Shown one piece after another: positions 54,683 through 64,000 of a DNA stretch of 64,000 bases. This DNA is from Pseudoalteromonas sp. R3 (lineage in GTDB: Bacteria > Pseudomonadota > Gammaproteobacteria > Enterobacterales > Alteromonadaceae). How positions within the stretch are numbered: the stretch's first letter is position 1; each line of letters opens with the position of its first letter. The stretch covers positions 744,001 to 808,000 of the forward strand of contig NZ_CP034835.1 of the NCBI RefSeq assembly GCF_004014715.1, written 5' to 3'. A model generated the notes under the pieces. It worked only from the letters and a program-made list of their open reading frames with translations, was not told where the DNA came from and did not search any database. The position numbers and the translations under genes were made by a program.

Positions 54683-57600
54683 ATGAAAATACCTATGTTG
54701 ATCCTACGTGGTGCACCTGCACTTTCTGATTTCAAAGTTCAAAAAATCCTTAAAAGCTGTAACGATGCGCAATTGCCAGTCACTGGTGTGTATGCCGAGT
54801 TCATGCATTTTGCTGACCTGACAGCGGAACTTTCTGAGTCTGAACTGGACAAGCTGAGCAAGCTTTTAAAGTACGGCCCGACCATTGCCGAACATGCGCC
54901 TGAAGGAACCCTGATTTTAGTTACGCCGCGAATTGGTACTATTTCGCCCTGGGCATCTAAAGCCACAGACATTGCTAACAACTGCGGCCTGGACAAAGTA
55001 CACCGCGTAGAGCGTGGTATTGCCTACTATGTTGAGGGCGCGCTGAGTGCAGAGCAGACAGCTGAGGTCGCTAAACTATTGCACGACCGCATGACCGAGT
55101 CAGTGCACAGCACACTGGAAGACGCGGGTCAGCTTTTCCGCGTTGAAGAGCCGCGCCCAATGTCATCAGTAGACATTCTTGGTGGTGGCCGTGAAGCGCT
55201 TGTTACTGCAAATATAGAGCAAGGTTTTGCATTAGCGGATGACGAAATTGATTACCTGGTTGAGAACTTCACTAAGCTAGGCCGTAACCCGAACGACATC
55301 GAGTTATTCATGTTCGCACAGGCGAACTCTGAACATTGTCGTCACAAGATTTTCAATGCTGACTGGACTATTGACGGCGTAGAACAGCCTAAGTCGCTGT
55401 TCAAAATGATTAAAAATACTTACGAGACGCACCCGGAAAATGTCCTGTCTGCTTATAAAGACAACGCAGCGGTTATGAAGGGCTCTAAAGCGGGTCGTTT
55501 CTTCCCAAATAAAGACGGTGAGTACAGCTACAATCAAGAGAACATTGAAATCTTGATGAAGGTTGAAACCCACAACCACCCAACTGCGATTGCCCCATTC
55601 TCAGGCGCATCAACGGGTTCAGGTGGTGAAATTCGTGACGAAGGCGCAACAGGCCGTGGTTCTAAGCCAAAAGCTGGTCTGGTTGGTTTTACTGTGTCTA
55701 ACCTTCGCATCCCTGGTTTTGAGCAGCCGTGGGAAACTAACTTTGGTAAACCCGGTCGTATCGTTAATGCGCTGGACATCATGATTGACGGCCCTCTGGG
55801 TGGCGCGGCGTTCAACAACGAATTTGGTCGTCCTAACCTGCTTGGCTACTTCCGTACTTACGAAGAAAAAGTGAACAGCCACAATGGTGAAGAGGTACGT
55901 GGTTACCACAAGCCAATCATGCTTGCCGGTGGTCTGGGTAACATCCGTACTGAACACGTTCAAAAGGGCGAAATCCCAGTTGGTGCCAAGCTAATCGCAC
56001 TAGGTGGTCCGGCGATGAACATCGGTCTGGGTGGTGGTGCTGCATCATCAATGGCATCAGGTCAATCAAACGAAGACTTAGACTTTGCTTCTGTACAGCG
56101 TGAAAACCCAGAGATGGAGCGTCGTTGTCAGGAAGTTATCGATAAGTGTTGGCAGCTAGGTGACGAAAACCCCATCGCATTTATCCACGATGTGGGCGCG
56201 GGCGGTCTTTCAAACGCATTCCCTGAGCTGGTAGACGACGGTGGCCGTGGTGGTAAATTCCAACTACGTAATATCCCGAATGATGAGCCGGGCATGGCAC
56301 CACACGAGATTTGGTGTAACGAATCACAAGAACGTTACGTACTTGCTGTTGCGGCAGAAGACTTCGCTCGTTTTGAAGAGATCTGTAAGCGTGAGCGCGC
56401 ACAGTACGCTGTAATCGGTGAAGCAACCGAAGAGCGTCATCTAACCGTTGCCGATAGCCACTTTGATAACAACCCTGTCGATCTTCCGCTTGAAGTATTA
56501 CTTGGTAAAGCACCTAAGATGCACCGTGACGTTGAGTCAAAGAAAGTTGAAGGTGAAGCACTTAACACTGACAGCATCGACGTTGAAGAAGCCGCCAAGC
56601 GTTTACTTCGCCTACCAACGATTGCTGAGAAAACGTTCCTTATCACCATTGGTGACCGTACGGTGACAGGTCTGGTGGCACGTGACCAAATGGTTGGCCC
56701 TTGGCAGGTACCGGTAGCAAACTGTGCGGTAACGGCAGCTGCGTTTGACACTTACCACGGTGAAGCGATGTCAATGGGTGAGCGCACACCTGCAGCACTT
56801 CTAAACTATGGTGCATCAGCACGTTTGGCAGTAGCAGAAGCGTTAACGAACATTGCTGGCGCAAACATTGGTGGTCTTGAGAACATCAAGCTATCTGCAA
56901 ACTGGATGGCTGCAGCGGGTCACCCGGGTGAAGACGCAGGTCTTTACGAAGCAGTTAAAGCTGTGGGTGAAGAGTTATGTCCAGCACTTGGTCTAACGAT
57001 CCCAGTTGGTAAAGACTCAATGTCAATGAAGACAACATGGCAAGATGACGGTGAAGATAAAGCGGTAACAGCGCCACTTTCTCTTATCATCACTGCATTT
57101 GGCCGTGTAGAAGACATTCGTAAAACGGTCACGCCTCAGCTTCGTACTGACAAAGGCGATTCAAGCCTGATCTTAGTTGATTTAGGTGCAGGTCAAAACC
57201 GCATGGGTGCATCAAGCCTTGCACAGGTTTACAAGCAGCTTGGTGACAAGACGCCTGACGTTGATAGCCCAGAGCTGTTAAAAGGCTTCTACAACGCAAT
57301 GCAAGCACTTGTCGCTGATGAGAAGCTACTTGCTTACCACGACCGTTCAGACGGTGGTTTATTCACAACGGTTGCTGAAATGGCCTTCGCAGGTCGTACC
57401 GGTGTCACGGTAAACCTGGATAGCCTGACAGGCTCTGACATCGAAGCGCTTTACAATGAAGAGCTGGGTGCAGTGATTCAGGTTCGAAATTCCGACCTTG
57501 CAGCTGTTGAAGCAATTCTTGCTGACAACGGCCTTGCAGCTATCAGCCATACTATCGGTGCGCTAAACACAGAAGATAAGGTTATCTTCAACCGTGGCGG

Positions 57601-58579
57601 CGAAGCCGTACTGGCAAATACACGTACTGAACTACGTACGATTTGGGCTGAAACCACATATAAGATGCAGGCACTGCGTGATAACCCAGAGTGTGCTAAG
57701 CAAGAATTTGATGCCAAATTTGACGAAAAAGATCCGGGTCTTAACGTTAAACTAAGCTTCGACATTAACGAAGATGTAGCGGCACCTTACATCGCAACCG
57801 GTGCTAAGCCTAAGATGGCAATCTTACGTGAGCAAGGCGTAAACTCACACGTTGAAATGGCAGCCGCATTTAACCGTGCAGGCTTTGCAGCAGTAGACGT
57901 ACACATGAGTGACATCCTTGAAGGTCGCTTAACGCTAGACCAGTTCAAGGGCCTTGTAGCCTGTGGTGGTTTCTCTTACGGTGACGTACTAGGTGCAGGT
58001 GAAGGTTGGGCTAAGTCAATTCTATTTAATGACATGGCACGCGACCAGTTCCAAACATTCTTTGAGCGTCAAGACACGTTCAGCTTAGGTGTGTGTAACG
58101 GCTGTCAGATGCTATCAACTCTGAAAGAGCTTATCCCGGGCACTGAGCACTGGCCACGTTTTGTAACCAACAAGTCAGAGCGTTTTGAAGCACGTTTCAG
58201 CCTGGTTGAAGTACAAGAAAGCCCGTCAGTATTCTTCCAGGGGATGGCTGGCTCACGTATGCCAATCGCAGTATCTCACGGTGAAGGTCACGCTGAGTTT
58301 GCCAACGACGCAGCAGTGAAAGCAGCACTTGAGTCTGGCACAGTAGCCGTTCAGTACGTTGATAACTATGGCAATCCAACAACGCAATACCCGAACAACC
58401 CGAATGGTTCTCCAGAAGGTATTACAGGTATTACGTCAACGGATGGTCGTGCAACAGTCATGATGCCACACCCAGAGCGCGTATTCCGTGCAGTCGCTAA
58501 CTCTTGGCACCCGGATGAGTGGAAAGAGGATAGCCCGTGGATGCGCATGTTCCGCAACGCACGTAAGAATGTGAGTTAA
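54683..58579 (+). CDS. purL: Phosphoribosylformylglycinamidine synthase
   Basis: Large single-chain FGAM synthase of the purine pathway: converts FGAR, glutamine and ATP to FGAM. The 1298-residue protein has the N-terminal PurS-like domain, two AIR-synthase-like halves ([15 protein letters not shown] segment [11 protein letters not shown] near 293, [11 protein letters not shown] near 494), and a C-terminal glutaminase with the Cys in [10 protein letters not shown] near 1139 and HGEGHAEF near 1197. Two starts are possible: 54683 or 54695; [11 protein letters not shown] at the second equals the usual family start. Codon use is biased as in highly expressed genes. Its last 14 codons reappear three times downstream in a 152-bp array. 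Confidence 0.96.
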   Translation: MKIPMLILRGAPALSDFKVQKILKSCNDAQLPVTGVYAEFMHFADLTAELSESELDKLSKLLKYGPTIAEHAPEGTLILVTPRIGTISPWASKATDIANNCGLDKVHRVERGIAYYVEGALSAEQTAEVAKLLHDRMTESVHSTLEDAGQLFRVEEPRPMSSVDILGGGREALVTANIEQGFALADDEIDYLVENFTKLGRNPNDIELFMFAQANSEHCRHKIFNADWTIDGVEQPKSLFKMIKNTYETHPENVLSAYKDNAAVMKGSKAGRFFPNKDGEYSYNQENIEILMKVETHNHPTAIAPFSGASTGSGGEIRDEGATGRGSKPKAGLVGFTVSNLRIPGFEQPWETNFGKPGRIVNALDIMIDGPLGGAAFNNEFGRPNLLGYFRTYEEKVNSHNGEEVRGYHKPIMLAGGLGNIRTEHVQKGEIPVGAKLIALGGPAMNIGLGGGAASSMASGQSNEDLDFASVQRENPEMERRCQEVIDKCWQLGDENPIAFIHDVGAGGLSNAFPELVDDGGRGGKFQLRNIPNDEPGMAPHEIWCNESQERYVLAVAAEDFARFEEICKRERAQYAVIGEATEERHLTVADSHFDNNPVDLPLEVLLGKAPKMHRDVESKKVEGEALNTDSIDVEEAAKRLLRLPTIAEKTFLITIGDRTVTGLVARDQMVGPWQVPVANCAVTAAAFDTYHGEAMSMGERTPAALLNYGASARLAVAEALTNIAGANIGGLENIKLSANWMAAAGHPGEDAGLYEAVKAVGEELCPALGLTIPVGKDSMSMKTTWQDDGEDKAVTAPLSLIITAFGRVEDIRKTVTPQLRTDKGDSSLILVDLGAGQNRMGASSLAQVYKQLGDKTPDVDSPELLKGFYNAMQALVADEKLLAYHDRSDGGLFTTVAEMAFAGRTGVTVNLDSLTGSDIEALYNEELGAVIQVRNSDLAAVEAILADNGLAAISHTIGALNTEDKVIFNRGGEAVLANTRTELRTIWAETTYKMQALRDNPECAKQEFDAKFDEKDPGLNVKLSFDINEDVAAPYIATGAKPKMAILREQGVNSHVEMAAAFNRAGFAAVDVHMSDILEGRLTLDQFKGLVACGGFSYGDVLGAGEGWAKSILFNDMARDQFQTFFERQDTFSLGVCNGCQMLSTLKELIPGTEHWPRFVTNKSERFEARFSLVEVQESPSVFFQGMAGSRMPIAVSHGEGHAEFANDAAVKAALESGTVAVQYVDNYGNPTTQYPNNPNGSPEGITGITSTDGRATVMMPHPERVFRAVANSWHPDEWKEDSPWMRMFRNARKNVS

Positions 58580-58597
58580 TTGAGAACTCTATAATAG

Positions 58598-58624
58598 AAA
58601 AAGGTCGCTTCGGTGGCCTTTTTT
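58598..58624 (+). terminator. purL terminator, copy 1
   Basis: Stem AAAAAGGTCGC / GTGGCCTTTTT closed by a TTCG tetraloop, 18 bp after the purL stop. Confidence 0.9.
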
Positions 58625-58750
58625 ATTGCTTGAAAAGAGCTAACTCTTGGCAGCGATACCCACGACAAGAGTGGAACGATGACAGCCCGTGGATGCGCAT
58701 GTTCCGCAACGCACGTAAGAATGTGAGTTAATTGAGAACCCTATAATAGT

Positions 58751-58776
58751 AAAAGGTCACTGCGGTGGCCTTTTTT
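58751..58776 (+). terminator. purL terminator, copy 2
   Basis: Same hairpin with AC-TGCG-GT at the tip in place of GC-TTCG-GT; pairing is kept. Confidence 0.85.
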
Positions 58777-58901
58777 ATTGCTTGAAAAGAGCTAACTCTT
58801 GGCAGCGATACCTTTGATAAGAGTGGAACGATGACAGCCCGTGGATGCGCATGTTCCGCAACGCACGTAAGAATGTGAGTTAATTGAGAACTCTATAGTA
58901 G

Positions 58902-58928
58902 AAAAAGGTCGCTTCGGTGGCCTTTTTT
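58902..58928 (+). terminator. purL terminator, copy 3
   Basis: Hairpin identical to copy 1 (TTCG loop). Confidence 0.85.
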
Positions 58929-59053
58929 ATTGCTTGAAAAGAGCTAACTCTTGGCAGCGATACCCACGACAAGAGTGGAATGATGACAGCCCGTGGATGC
59001 GCATGTTCCGCAACGCACGTAAGAATGTGAGTTAATTGAGAACTCTATAATAG

Positions 59054-59080
59054 AAAAAGGTCACTGCGGTGGCCTTTTTT
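59054..59080 (+). terminator. purL terminator, copy 4
   Basis: Hairpin with the TGCG loop of copy 2; the array ends a few bases later. Confidence 0.85.
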
Positions 59081-59241
59081 ATTGCCTGTAATATCACCCT
59101 GTTCATCGTTTAGTATTATTTGTCCCTTATACTTTCTCTCCTTAAGTTTTCTGTGCAAATACCGATAAGTTGTTTGAATTAGTGGCTCTCTTAATCGCCA
59201 AAGCGATGCAGGAGGCCAATAATGGCAATCAAGGAGTGAGT

Positions 59242-59784
59242 ATGGATATACAAATACACCCAGGCAGCGCGTCTGTAAGTAAACCCGTATCGCATTCACA
59301 GATTCGTGATAACAGCGACAAAGTCTCTGCTACTACCCCAGACCAAGAAGCACAAAGTAATGAAGAGGTCGACACAGTACCTCCATTACTGTCAAAAGAG
59401 CTGGATGAAGAGGCGGGGCAGTACAAAGAAGACAACCCGGTATTCAAAGAGGACTATGAAGATCTGGAAAAAGCTATGGAGCTGATCCAGGCCTTGATCC
59501 GTAAACTACAGGCACAGATCAACAAGTTAATGCAGTCCGTTCAGCAGCGTCACTTGCAGGTACAACAGCACGCGGATGCTGAGATATCTGAGGAGTCTGT
59601 GGCGATTGAGCATATAGGCCTGAAGCAGTATCGTGACGCTTCAAAAGTGGACGAAATAGAAGTGCTTGAACAGCAGTTGTCCGAATATAAGCAACAGGAA
59701 GCTGATATTCGCGTTAATATGATAAAAATGATCCTCGCTGAGCGTGAGCGACTGGAAGAGCTTAAGCGCAAGGGTAAATTATAA
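59242..59784 (+). CDS. Coiled-coil protein of unknown function
   Basis: Soluble, highly charged protein of 180 residues. The ATG at 59242 has AAGGAGTGAGT in front and is chosen over a TTG start 24 codons earlier. The first third is disordered and acidic; the rest forms heptad-like helices (LEKAMELIQALIRKLQAQIN, then DEIEVLEQQLSEYKQQEADI) and a basic end. No family recognised. It stands between the purL-tail array and ydbH, 135 bp upstream of the latter. Confidence 0.7.
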   Translation: MDIQIHPGSASVSKPVSHSQIRDNSDKVSATTPDQEAQSNEEVDTVPPLLSKELDEEAGQYKEDNPVFKEDYEDLEKAMELIQALIRKLQAQINKLMQSVQQRHLQVQQHADAEISEESVAIEHIGLKQYRDASKVDEIEVLEQQLSEYKQQEADIRVNMIKMILAERERLEELKRKGKL

Positions 59785-59919
59785 TCGTGTCTATGGCCAA
59801 TATGATGGCTAACTTGTAAGGGACTTTTGCAGGCTTAACATCTTCTTACTTTGGCAAACATTACATCGCCATCAAGATCCCTTACACTTAAGCCAGTTTT
59901 CACTAACTGCCTGGTACCT

Positions 59920-61899
59920 ATGCGGCGCTTTTTTCTTATTATGCTGTTTGCCCTGTTTACGATAGGGATCACTGTCTATTATTTTCGCGTGCCACTGACA
60001 CTCACCATTGGCAAGCAGATACTGACTGAAGAACAGGGCTTACTTGAGTGCCTGGAGTGGTCAGTCGACAGCTGGGATCGCCTGGCGGTCGAGAGACTCT
60101 GCTGGCGCAGTGAAGCGGTGTCGGTTGAAATCAGTAACGCCACCTTTGATGGAGATCACTTTCAGGTAGCCAGTATGATGGTGACTCATCAGCACACCCA
60201 AACCGATAATACGACCGAGGTGGTCCATTCCCCGGCGCCTTTAGAGCTCGACTTGCCAGAAGGCATGCCTAGTTTTGAGGTTGAAGCGCTCACCGTATCC
60301 AGCCCGTTGCTGGCAGAGCCACTCAATCTCAGTGTAATGCAGAAGGGGGATTTCGCATTTGCCATCAGTGGTGATGTGGAGGCAGATGTTACCCTGAGTG
60401 ATACACAATTGCGTGCAGCACTGAAGTTGTCCAGTCCGGTTATACAGACGTTGTTACAGCAAGCAGAACTCCCCGTTACTGTTTCTGAGCTGGCCGGAAC
60501 CTTAGAGTCAACATTTGATGGTCAGGCTGTCAGTATGGATATCCTGCTGAGTAGCTTATTGGTTTATCCATCTGCTCAGTGCCAGCCAGTGGTCCAGGTT
60601 AACGGGGCTATCTCGGGGCAATGGGACCTCACCAGCAGTAGTGGCAAGCTGGATCTGAGTCAGCTACCGGTTGAAGTGAATACAGCCGGATGCGAGTTGC
60701 TGTTTGCACAGGTTCCAAAACCCTGGCTGGACAGCCTCTGGTCAAAGCAGTGGCAGGTCCGAATTGCTGAGCCTGTGACATTTAATACGCAAATGGTCGG
60801 CTTAGCAAAATTATCCGTGCATGGGGTGAATGAAGCCTCATCAGCCACGCTCAGTGAGCTGGAGTATCAGGTTGGCGGGCAGCAGCTACGCGGTAAGCTG
60901 AGGATCTCACATCAAAGTGATGAACTTAATCAGCTCGATGCGCAAGCGGATTTTTTACTGGCTGATACGCAGCTGGATAGTAGAGGTAGCGCTGTGATTG
61001 AAGTGTCTCAGGCACCGGCAGAAATGCCCCTTGATTGGCAGAATCTGGCTTTGCAAGGTCAGTTTTCATTGGCAGGAAATATTGCTGAGCAGCTGACGCT
61101 ACATACCACAATACAGCCTCAGGCCAATTCAGTATCGCTGAAAGAAATACGATTAGATAACCTGTCAGGTACCCTGTCCACTAGTACAGTGTTGGCCGTG
61201 ACTGCTGACAATAAATCGGCGGAATATACACCATTTAAACAAGTGAAGTGGGAGCTGGAAACGCAAGCCGAGCGCTATCAGGCAGGCTCAATTCAGGGAC
61301 GTAGTCTAGCCCTGAGTGGTCAGGGAGACGTCAACGGGCAGCTGGAAACGACCATGAAAGCAGACATTCGGGTTGGCTCATTTAAACATGATGAGTTCCG
61401 TGGCAAAGATCTCAACCAACACCTGGCGTTTACCGGTCAGTGGCAACCTGAAGGACCGCTAGGTGAGCTGACTGGCAGCGCTACCATTGAGCTGCTCGCA
61501 CATCCGCAACTAGTGCTCAGAGATGTTGTGCTGCAAAGCGAAGGGAGTGTTGCCGGCAGCGAGCAATTGACATTAGATCACCGGCTCACACTGGATAATC
61601 TTGAGCTGCAGCTTACTCATCGTCTGGAAGCGGGATTAATGCCATTCACTCTGACTCTGGCCGAACATGGTCTGGGCGCATTGCAACCGCTGGCCAGCCA
61701 GTTTGTACCAAAGCTCAAGATTGAGCAGGGTCTGATAAATGCCAAGGTTTCCGGTGAGTTAACGCGTCAGATATTTGATTTTCAGCTTAATGTCGATGAT
61801 GCCGCGTTTCTGTATGAGCACCATTATGTCTCTGAGCTTGATTTACCGGTAAAGGGCAAATGGCATGCTGGCGAATTAATCATAGAGTCTTCCCCTTGA
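59920..61899 (+). CDS. ydbH: YdbH-family AsmA-like protein, N-terminal part (frame broken)
   Basis: Inner-membrane-anchored periplasmic protein of the AsmA-like YdbH family, which works with YnbE in moving phospholipids between the two membranes. This part starts with a signal anchor (MRRFFLIMLFALFTIGITVYY) and continues with the long beta-rich groove domain. The start MRRFF is used; 23 codons upstream add nothing family-like. The frame stops at 61899 after ESSP. One added C in the run at 61892-61895 gives ESSPLSITEVRSGP and joins the next frame, for a total of 863 residues (E. coli 879). Confidence 0.82.
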   Translation: MRRFFLIMLFALFTIGITVYYFRVPLTLTIGKQILTEEQGLLECLEWSVDSWDRLAVERLCWRSEAVSVEISNATFDGDHFQVASMMVTHQHTQTDNTTEVVHSPAPLELDLPEGMPSFEVEALTVSSPLLAEPLNLSVMQKGDFAFAISGDVEADVTLSDTQLRAALKLSSPVIQTLLQQAELPVTVSELAGTLESTFDGQAVSMDILLSSLLVYPSAQCQPVVQVNGAISGQWDLTSSSGKLDLSQLPVEVNTAGCELLFAQVPKPWLDSLWSKQWQVRIAEPVTFNTQMVGLAKLSVHGVNEASSATLSELEYQVGGQQLRGKLRISHQSDELNQLDAQADFLLADTQLDSRGSAVIEVSQAPAEMPLDWQNLALQGQFSLAGNIAEQLTLHTTIQPQANSVSLKEIRLDNLSGTLSTSTVLAVTADNKSAEYTPFKQVKWELETQAERYQAGSIQGRSLALSGQGDVNGQLETTMKADIRVGSFKHDEFRGKDLNQHLAFTGQWQPEGPLGELTGSATIELLAHPQLVLRDVVLQSEGSVAGSEQLTLDHRLTLDNLELQLTHRLEAGLMPFTLTLAEHGLGALQPLASQFVPKLKIEQGLINAKVSGELTRQIFDFQLNVDDAAFLYEHHYVSELDLPVKGKWHAGELIIESSP

Positions 61900-62510
61900 G
61901 TATCACTGAAGTACGCTCAGGGCCGGTATTAACGGAGGTGCGCGGCCAGCTAACGTCTGATAACAACCTGCCGGTATTACGTGAGTTTAGTGCCAGGGTC
62001 TTTGATGGTCAGTTAGCAGCCGAGCAGATATTACTGAGTAAGCAGGACCAGGAGATTATAGTGACAGCCAGAGGTCTCGATTTGATGTTGATCTCTGAAG
62101 CCGGTCGGGAATCCGGGGTGGAGCTACATGGCCGAGTATCTGGCAGGTTACCTGTGTTTATGCACAATGGACAGGCTGAGATCCGCGGTGGTTATCTCAG
62201 TAATGAGGTAGATAGCATGCTGAAAGTACAAGATAATGCGTCGTTTAATGCGTTAAAATCTCAGCGTCCGGAGCTGGAAACTGTGTTTGGTGTACTGGAT
62301 GAATTAAGTATTGAAACCCTGAGCTGTGATGTGAATATGGCTCAGGACGGACAACTGGAGCTGGCTGTGCAAATTGCCGGTGAGAACAAACAGCAAAAAC
62401 AACCTGTGAATTTTAATTATACGCACAGTGAAAATATTTATACCCTGTTCAGGGCATTGCGCCTGAGTGACGAAATCACTCAGGAAGTAGAAAAAGCTTT
62501 AAACCAATAG
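61860..62510 (+). CDS. ydbH: YdbH-family AsmA-like protein, C-terminal part (frame broken)
   Basis: C-terminal continuation of YdbH, containing the conserved tail domain with GVELHGRVSGRLPVFM and IRGGYLSNEVDSMLKV, which ends the groove. The true coding part of this frame begins at about 61896; the first 12 codons, read from the ATG at 61860, are out of the real frame. ynbE starts 13 bp later with an ordinary ribosome site (AGGAGCAAC). Confidence 0.82.
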   Translation: MACWRINHRVFPLSITEVRSGPVLTEVRGQLTSDNNLPVLREFSARVFDGQLAAEQILLSKQDQEIIVTARGLDLMLISEAGRESGVELHGRVSGRLPVFMHNGQAEIRGGYLSNEVDSMLKVQDNASFNALKSQRPELETVFGVLDELSIETLSCDVNMAQDGQLELAVQIAGENKQQKQPVNFNYTHSENIYTLFRALRLSDEITQEVEKALNQ

Positions 62511-62522
62511 GAGCAACTCAGC

Positions 62523-62702
62523 ATGAAATGGATGCTAACTTTGGTGTTTGCTTGTTTGGTATCGGCTTGTACGCATAAAGTACAGGTAGAAACCAAAGAG
62601 CCTATCACCATCAACTTAAACGTCAAAGTTGACCACGAGATCCGTGTTAAGGTCGACAAAGAGCTGGATGACTTATTCAGCGATGACAGTGAATTATTCT
62701 AA
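62523..62702 (+). CDS. ynbE: YnbE family lipoprotein
   Basis: 59-residue outer-membrane lipoprotein: MKWMLTLVFACLVSAC with lipobox VSAC (Cys16), followed by the family motif THKVQVETKEPITINLNV. YnbE forms oligomeric strands that extend the YdbH groove to the outer membrane. Between ydbH and ydbL with gaps of 12 and 11 bp. AGGAGCAACTC lies in front. Confidence 0.92.
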   Translation: MKWMLTLVFACLVSACTHKVQVETKEPITINLNVKVDHEIRVKVDKELDDLFSDDSELF

Positions 62703-62713
62703 GGAGCCAGATC

Positions 62714-63034
62714 ATGAATGCATCTAAGTTACTGACAACGATTGCCGCGGCTTGCATGAGCTTTTCGGTATTCGCTATTTCACTGGACGACGCTAAGTCA
62801 CAAGGTCTGGTTGGAGAAACCGCAGCCGGCTACCTTGGTGTGATCAAGGGTAGTAGTGAAGTTAAGAAGCTGGTTGATGAAGTTAACAACAAGCGCAAGG
62901 CCAAGTATCAGCAACTCGCCAAGAAAAATGGCATCAGCCTGAGTCAGGTGGAAGCTATGGCTGCAAAGAAAACCTTTGCAAAAACGGCACCAGGCCACTT
63001 TGTTAAGGTTGATGGTAAGTGGGTTAAAAAATAG
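62714..63034 (+). CDS. ydbL: YdbL family (DUF1318) periplasmic protein
   Basis: Exported 106-residue protein; signal MNASKLLTTIAAACMSFSVFA. The mature part has KSQGLVGETAAGYLGVIKG, the DUF1318 signature, and NNKRKAKYQQLAKKNGIS. YdbL is a periplasmic partner that modulates YdbH-YnbE assembly. Last gene of ydbH-ynbE-ydbL. Confidence 0.93.
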   Translation: MNASKLLTTIAAACMSFSVFAISLDDAKSQGLVGETAAGYLGVIKGSSEVKKLVDEVNNKRKAKYQQLAKKNGISLSQVEAMAAKKTFAKTAPGHFVKVDGKWVKK

Positions 63035-63040
63035 CAATCA

Positions 63041-63058
63041 GGGCGGCTCAAACCGCCC
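63041..63058. terminator. Terminator hairpin after ydbL
   Basis: GGGCGG / CCGCCC with 6-nt loop, between ydbL and the converging DUF1415 gene; no T run. Confidence 0.55.
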
Positions 63059-63064
63059 CAATGC

Positions 63065-63613
63065 TTAATCCTGGTGCGGGTGACACTGGCGCAGCAGCTG
63101 CTGCCAAAAAGCGGCGCCTTTTCTGCGTGCCAGGCGGATATTATTATCCGGAATTGACTCTGGATCGTCGTAGGTCTCCAGCGCTTCTGCCATACTTGCT
63201 TCACGGATCACATGCAAAGCAGGGTAAGGGGCACGGTTGGTGTAGTTGGCCGGATCATCTTGCTCTGAATCAGCGAATACATAATCTGGATGGAAGTTGG
63301 CGAGCTGGAAAACTCCTTCGTAGCCCTGTGCGACCAGCAATGCATTCGCTAAATCGACCAAATCCAAGAAATCATCAAAATCGCTAAAGCCAGCAGTGAA
63401 AATAAGCAAGCTCGTTTCCCGCTCTGGTGTGTCTGACAATGCCTGACACTCGTCCAGCATATCCATGACGGCATCTTCGTGTTTTTGTGACTCACAGACA
63501 CGATAATGAATGGTGTTTTGCTCAACTTCCCTACGGGCAAACGGGCAGAAGTTATATTTTACGATCACTGAGCTGACCCAGTTTTGCATCGCTTTGACGG
63601 CAATATGGTGCAT
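63065..63613 (-). CDS. DUF1415 family protein
   Basis: Cytosolic protein of 182 residues, DUF1415, a proteobacterial family of unknown function. Signature parts: WVSSVIVKYNFCPFARRE near 12-29, FQLANFHPDYVFADSE, and NRAPYPALHVIREAS. Its start codon directly abuts the waaA stop, so it is probably in the waaA operon. Confidence 0.88.
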   Translation of the reverse strand: MHHIAVKAMQNWVSSVIVKYNFCPFARREVEQNTIHYRVCESQKHEDAVMDMLDECQALSDTPERETSLLIFTAGFSDFDDFLDLVDLANALLVAQGYEGVFQLANFHPDYVFADSEQDDPANYTNRAPYPALHVIREASMAEALETYDDPESIPDNNIRLARRKGAAFWQQLLRQCHPHQD

Positions 63614-64000
63614 TTATTTTTCCAAAAGAGCGTTTATCATAGTAATACTGCGCGCAATGGCGCCTTGATTGCGTGCCAGACAGGCTTTTGCGTGTGTCCC
63701 AAGTTCTATGGCATCTTGCCGAGAGTGTAAGTAGACTAGCAAAGTATCGGCAAGCATCTGAGTATCTGCCACCTCTATGGCGCCTTTCATTGCGATCAGC
63801 TCGGGGTAAATATGGGCAAAGTTATAGGTATGTGGCCCAGTTAGCACACCCACCGAACAGGCTGCGGCCTCAAGCGGGTTATGGCCGCCACGTTCAATCA
63901 GGCTGCCGCCAATATAGGCAACCTGAGCGCATCCGTAGAGGAGCTTTAATTCACCCAGAGTGTCTGCCAGCAGCACCTGTGATGACACGCTGAACTGTTG
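63614..64000 (-). CDS. waaA: Kdo transferase WaaA (5' end outside window)
   Basis: C-terminal part of 3-deoxy-D-manno-octulosonic-acid transferase, the membrane-associated glycosyltransferase that adds Kdo to lipid A precursor. 128 residues are visible; the frame is open to base 64000, so the GTG at 63988 is internal. VAYIGGSLIERGGHNPLEAAA (about 30-50 of the visible part) is the nucleotide-sugar binding block of the family. Followed without gap by the DUF1415 gene. Confidence 0.9.
   Translation of the reverse strand, partial: QQFSVSSQVLLADTLGELKLLYGCAQVAYIGGSLIERGGHNPLEAAACSVGVLTGPHTYNFAHIYPELIAMKGAIEVADTQMLADTLLVYLHSRQDAIELGTHAKACLARNQGAIARSITMINALLEK

Larger units (their letters stand above)
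58496..59088 (+). repeat. Tandem array of purL 3' ends with terminators, 152-bp period
   Basis: The true purL end and three more copies follow one another. GCCCGTGGATGCGCATG starts at 58533, 58685, 58837 and 58989, exactly 152 bp apart. Each unit has the last 17 codons of purL (ending RKNVS and stop), a short AT-rich spacer with TATAAT or TATAGT, a hairpin terminator, then GCTTGAAAAGAGCTAACTCTTGGCA leading to the next tail. The three downstream tails share an upstream segment (GCGATACC, then GAGTGGAACGATGACA) that differs from the gene itself; in frame it reads QEWNDDSPWM where purL has [10 protein letters not shown]. So the extra tails came from another purL allele and not by simple copying of the present end. 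Confidence 0.93.

Noticed and set aside
54683..58579. Different codon use of purL as a sign of recent transfer of the whole gene
   Set aside because: The bias toward CGT, GGT and AAC fits a highly expressed gene; the sequence itself is a standard gammaproteobacterial PurL in its normal place beside mltF.
58580..59050. TATAAT in each array unit as a promoter for a small RNA
   Set aside because: No -35 hexamer at 16-18 bp, and the transcript would meet the terminator within about ten bases.
58496..59088. Reading the 152-bp array as a CRISPR array
   Set aside because: Units are 152 bp and nearly identical through their whole length; there are no short repeats with unique spacers, and the unit is a purL gene end.

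Overview
The window looks like a chromosomal segment of a marine gammaproteobacterium of the Alteromonadales, most likely Pseudoalteromonas. This is inferred from gene order and protein style: tolC/nudF/yqiB/cpdA/yqiA/parE/parC, pilTU beside yggS-proC-yggT, rsmE-gshB-algH-ruvX, mltF divergent from purL, and ydbH-ynbE-ydbL. No prophage, transposase, CRISPR array, rRNA or tRNA was seen. The first gene (cusA) and the last (waaA) run off the window edges.

Layout. 0-8 kb: 3' part of a CusA-type metal efflux pump, then a Tat-exported TRAP-type binding protein divergent from a membrane histidine kinase with no permease nearby, and a DUF885 lipoprotein. 7.6-11.9 kb: minus-strand housekeeping operon hemW, rdgB, DUF4426, yggT, proC, yggS, divergent from the twitching motors pilT-pilU and a binding-protein-like gene. 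15-19.3 kb: ruvX, algH, gshB, rsmE and an unrecognised gene followed by a DUF350 membrane protein. 19.4-33 kb: glnE, an lpxL-type acyltransferase with a TcpQ-domain gene, tolC, and the nudF to parC operon. 33-48.9 kb is the accessory part: a radical SAM/SPASM enzyme with a 59-residue candidate precursor peptide, a secreted esterase, a LysR/flavin monooxygenase pair, several unrecognised secreted proteins (Calx-beta, HEAT-like, HEARH metal-site), DinB, an XRE regulator with a membrane protein, an orphan double-glycine leader peptide, and a secreted hydrolase with a lipoprotein. 49-64 kb returns to core genes: phosphoribosyltransferase, glutaminase, gsk, tadA with a small Arg-rich protein opposite, mltF/purL, ydbH-ynbE-ydbL, DUF1415 and waaA.

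The most unusual structures are (1) an array of four purL 3' ends with their terminators, period 152 bp, directly behind purL; (2) the rSAM/SPASM plus short Cys-containing peptide pair, a candidate RiPP locus; (3) a 53-codon gene with a textbook double-glycine leader at 45997 and no exporter in view.

Four genes (lpxL-like, TcpQ-domain, parC, ydbH) are each broken by what looks like one missing base, three of them in short homopolymers. Because parC is normally essential, base-calling error is the simplest reading.
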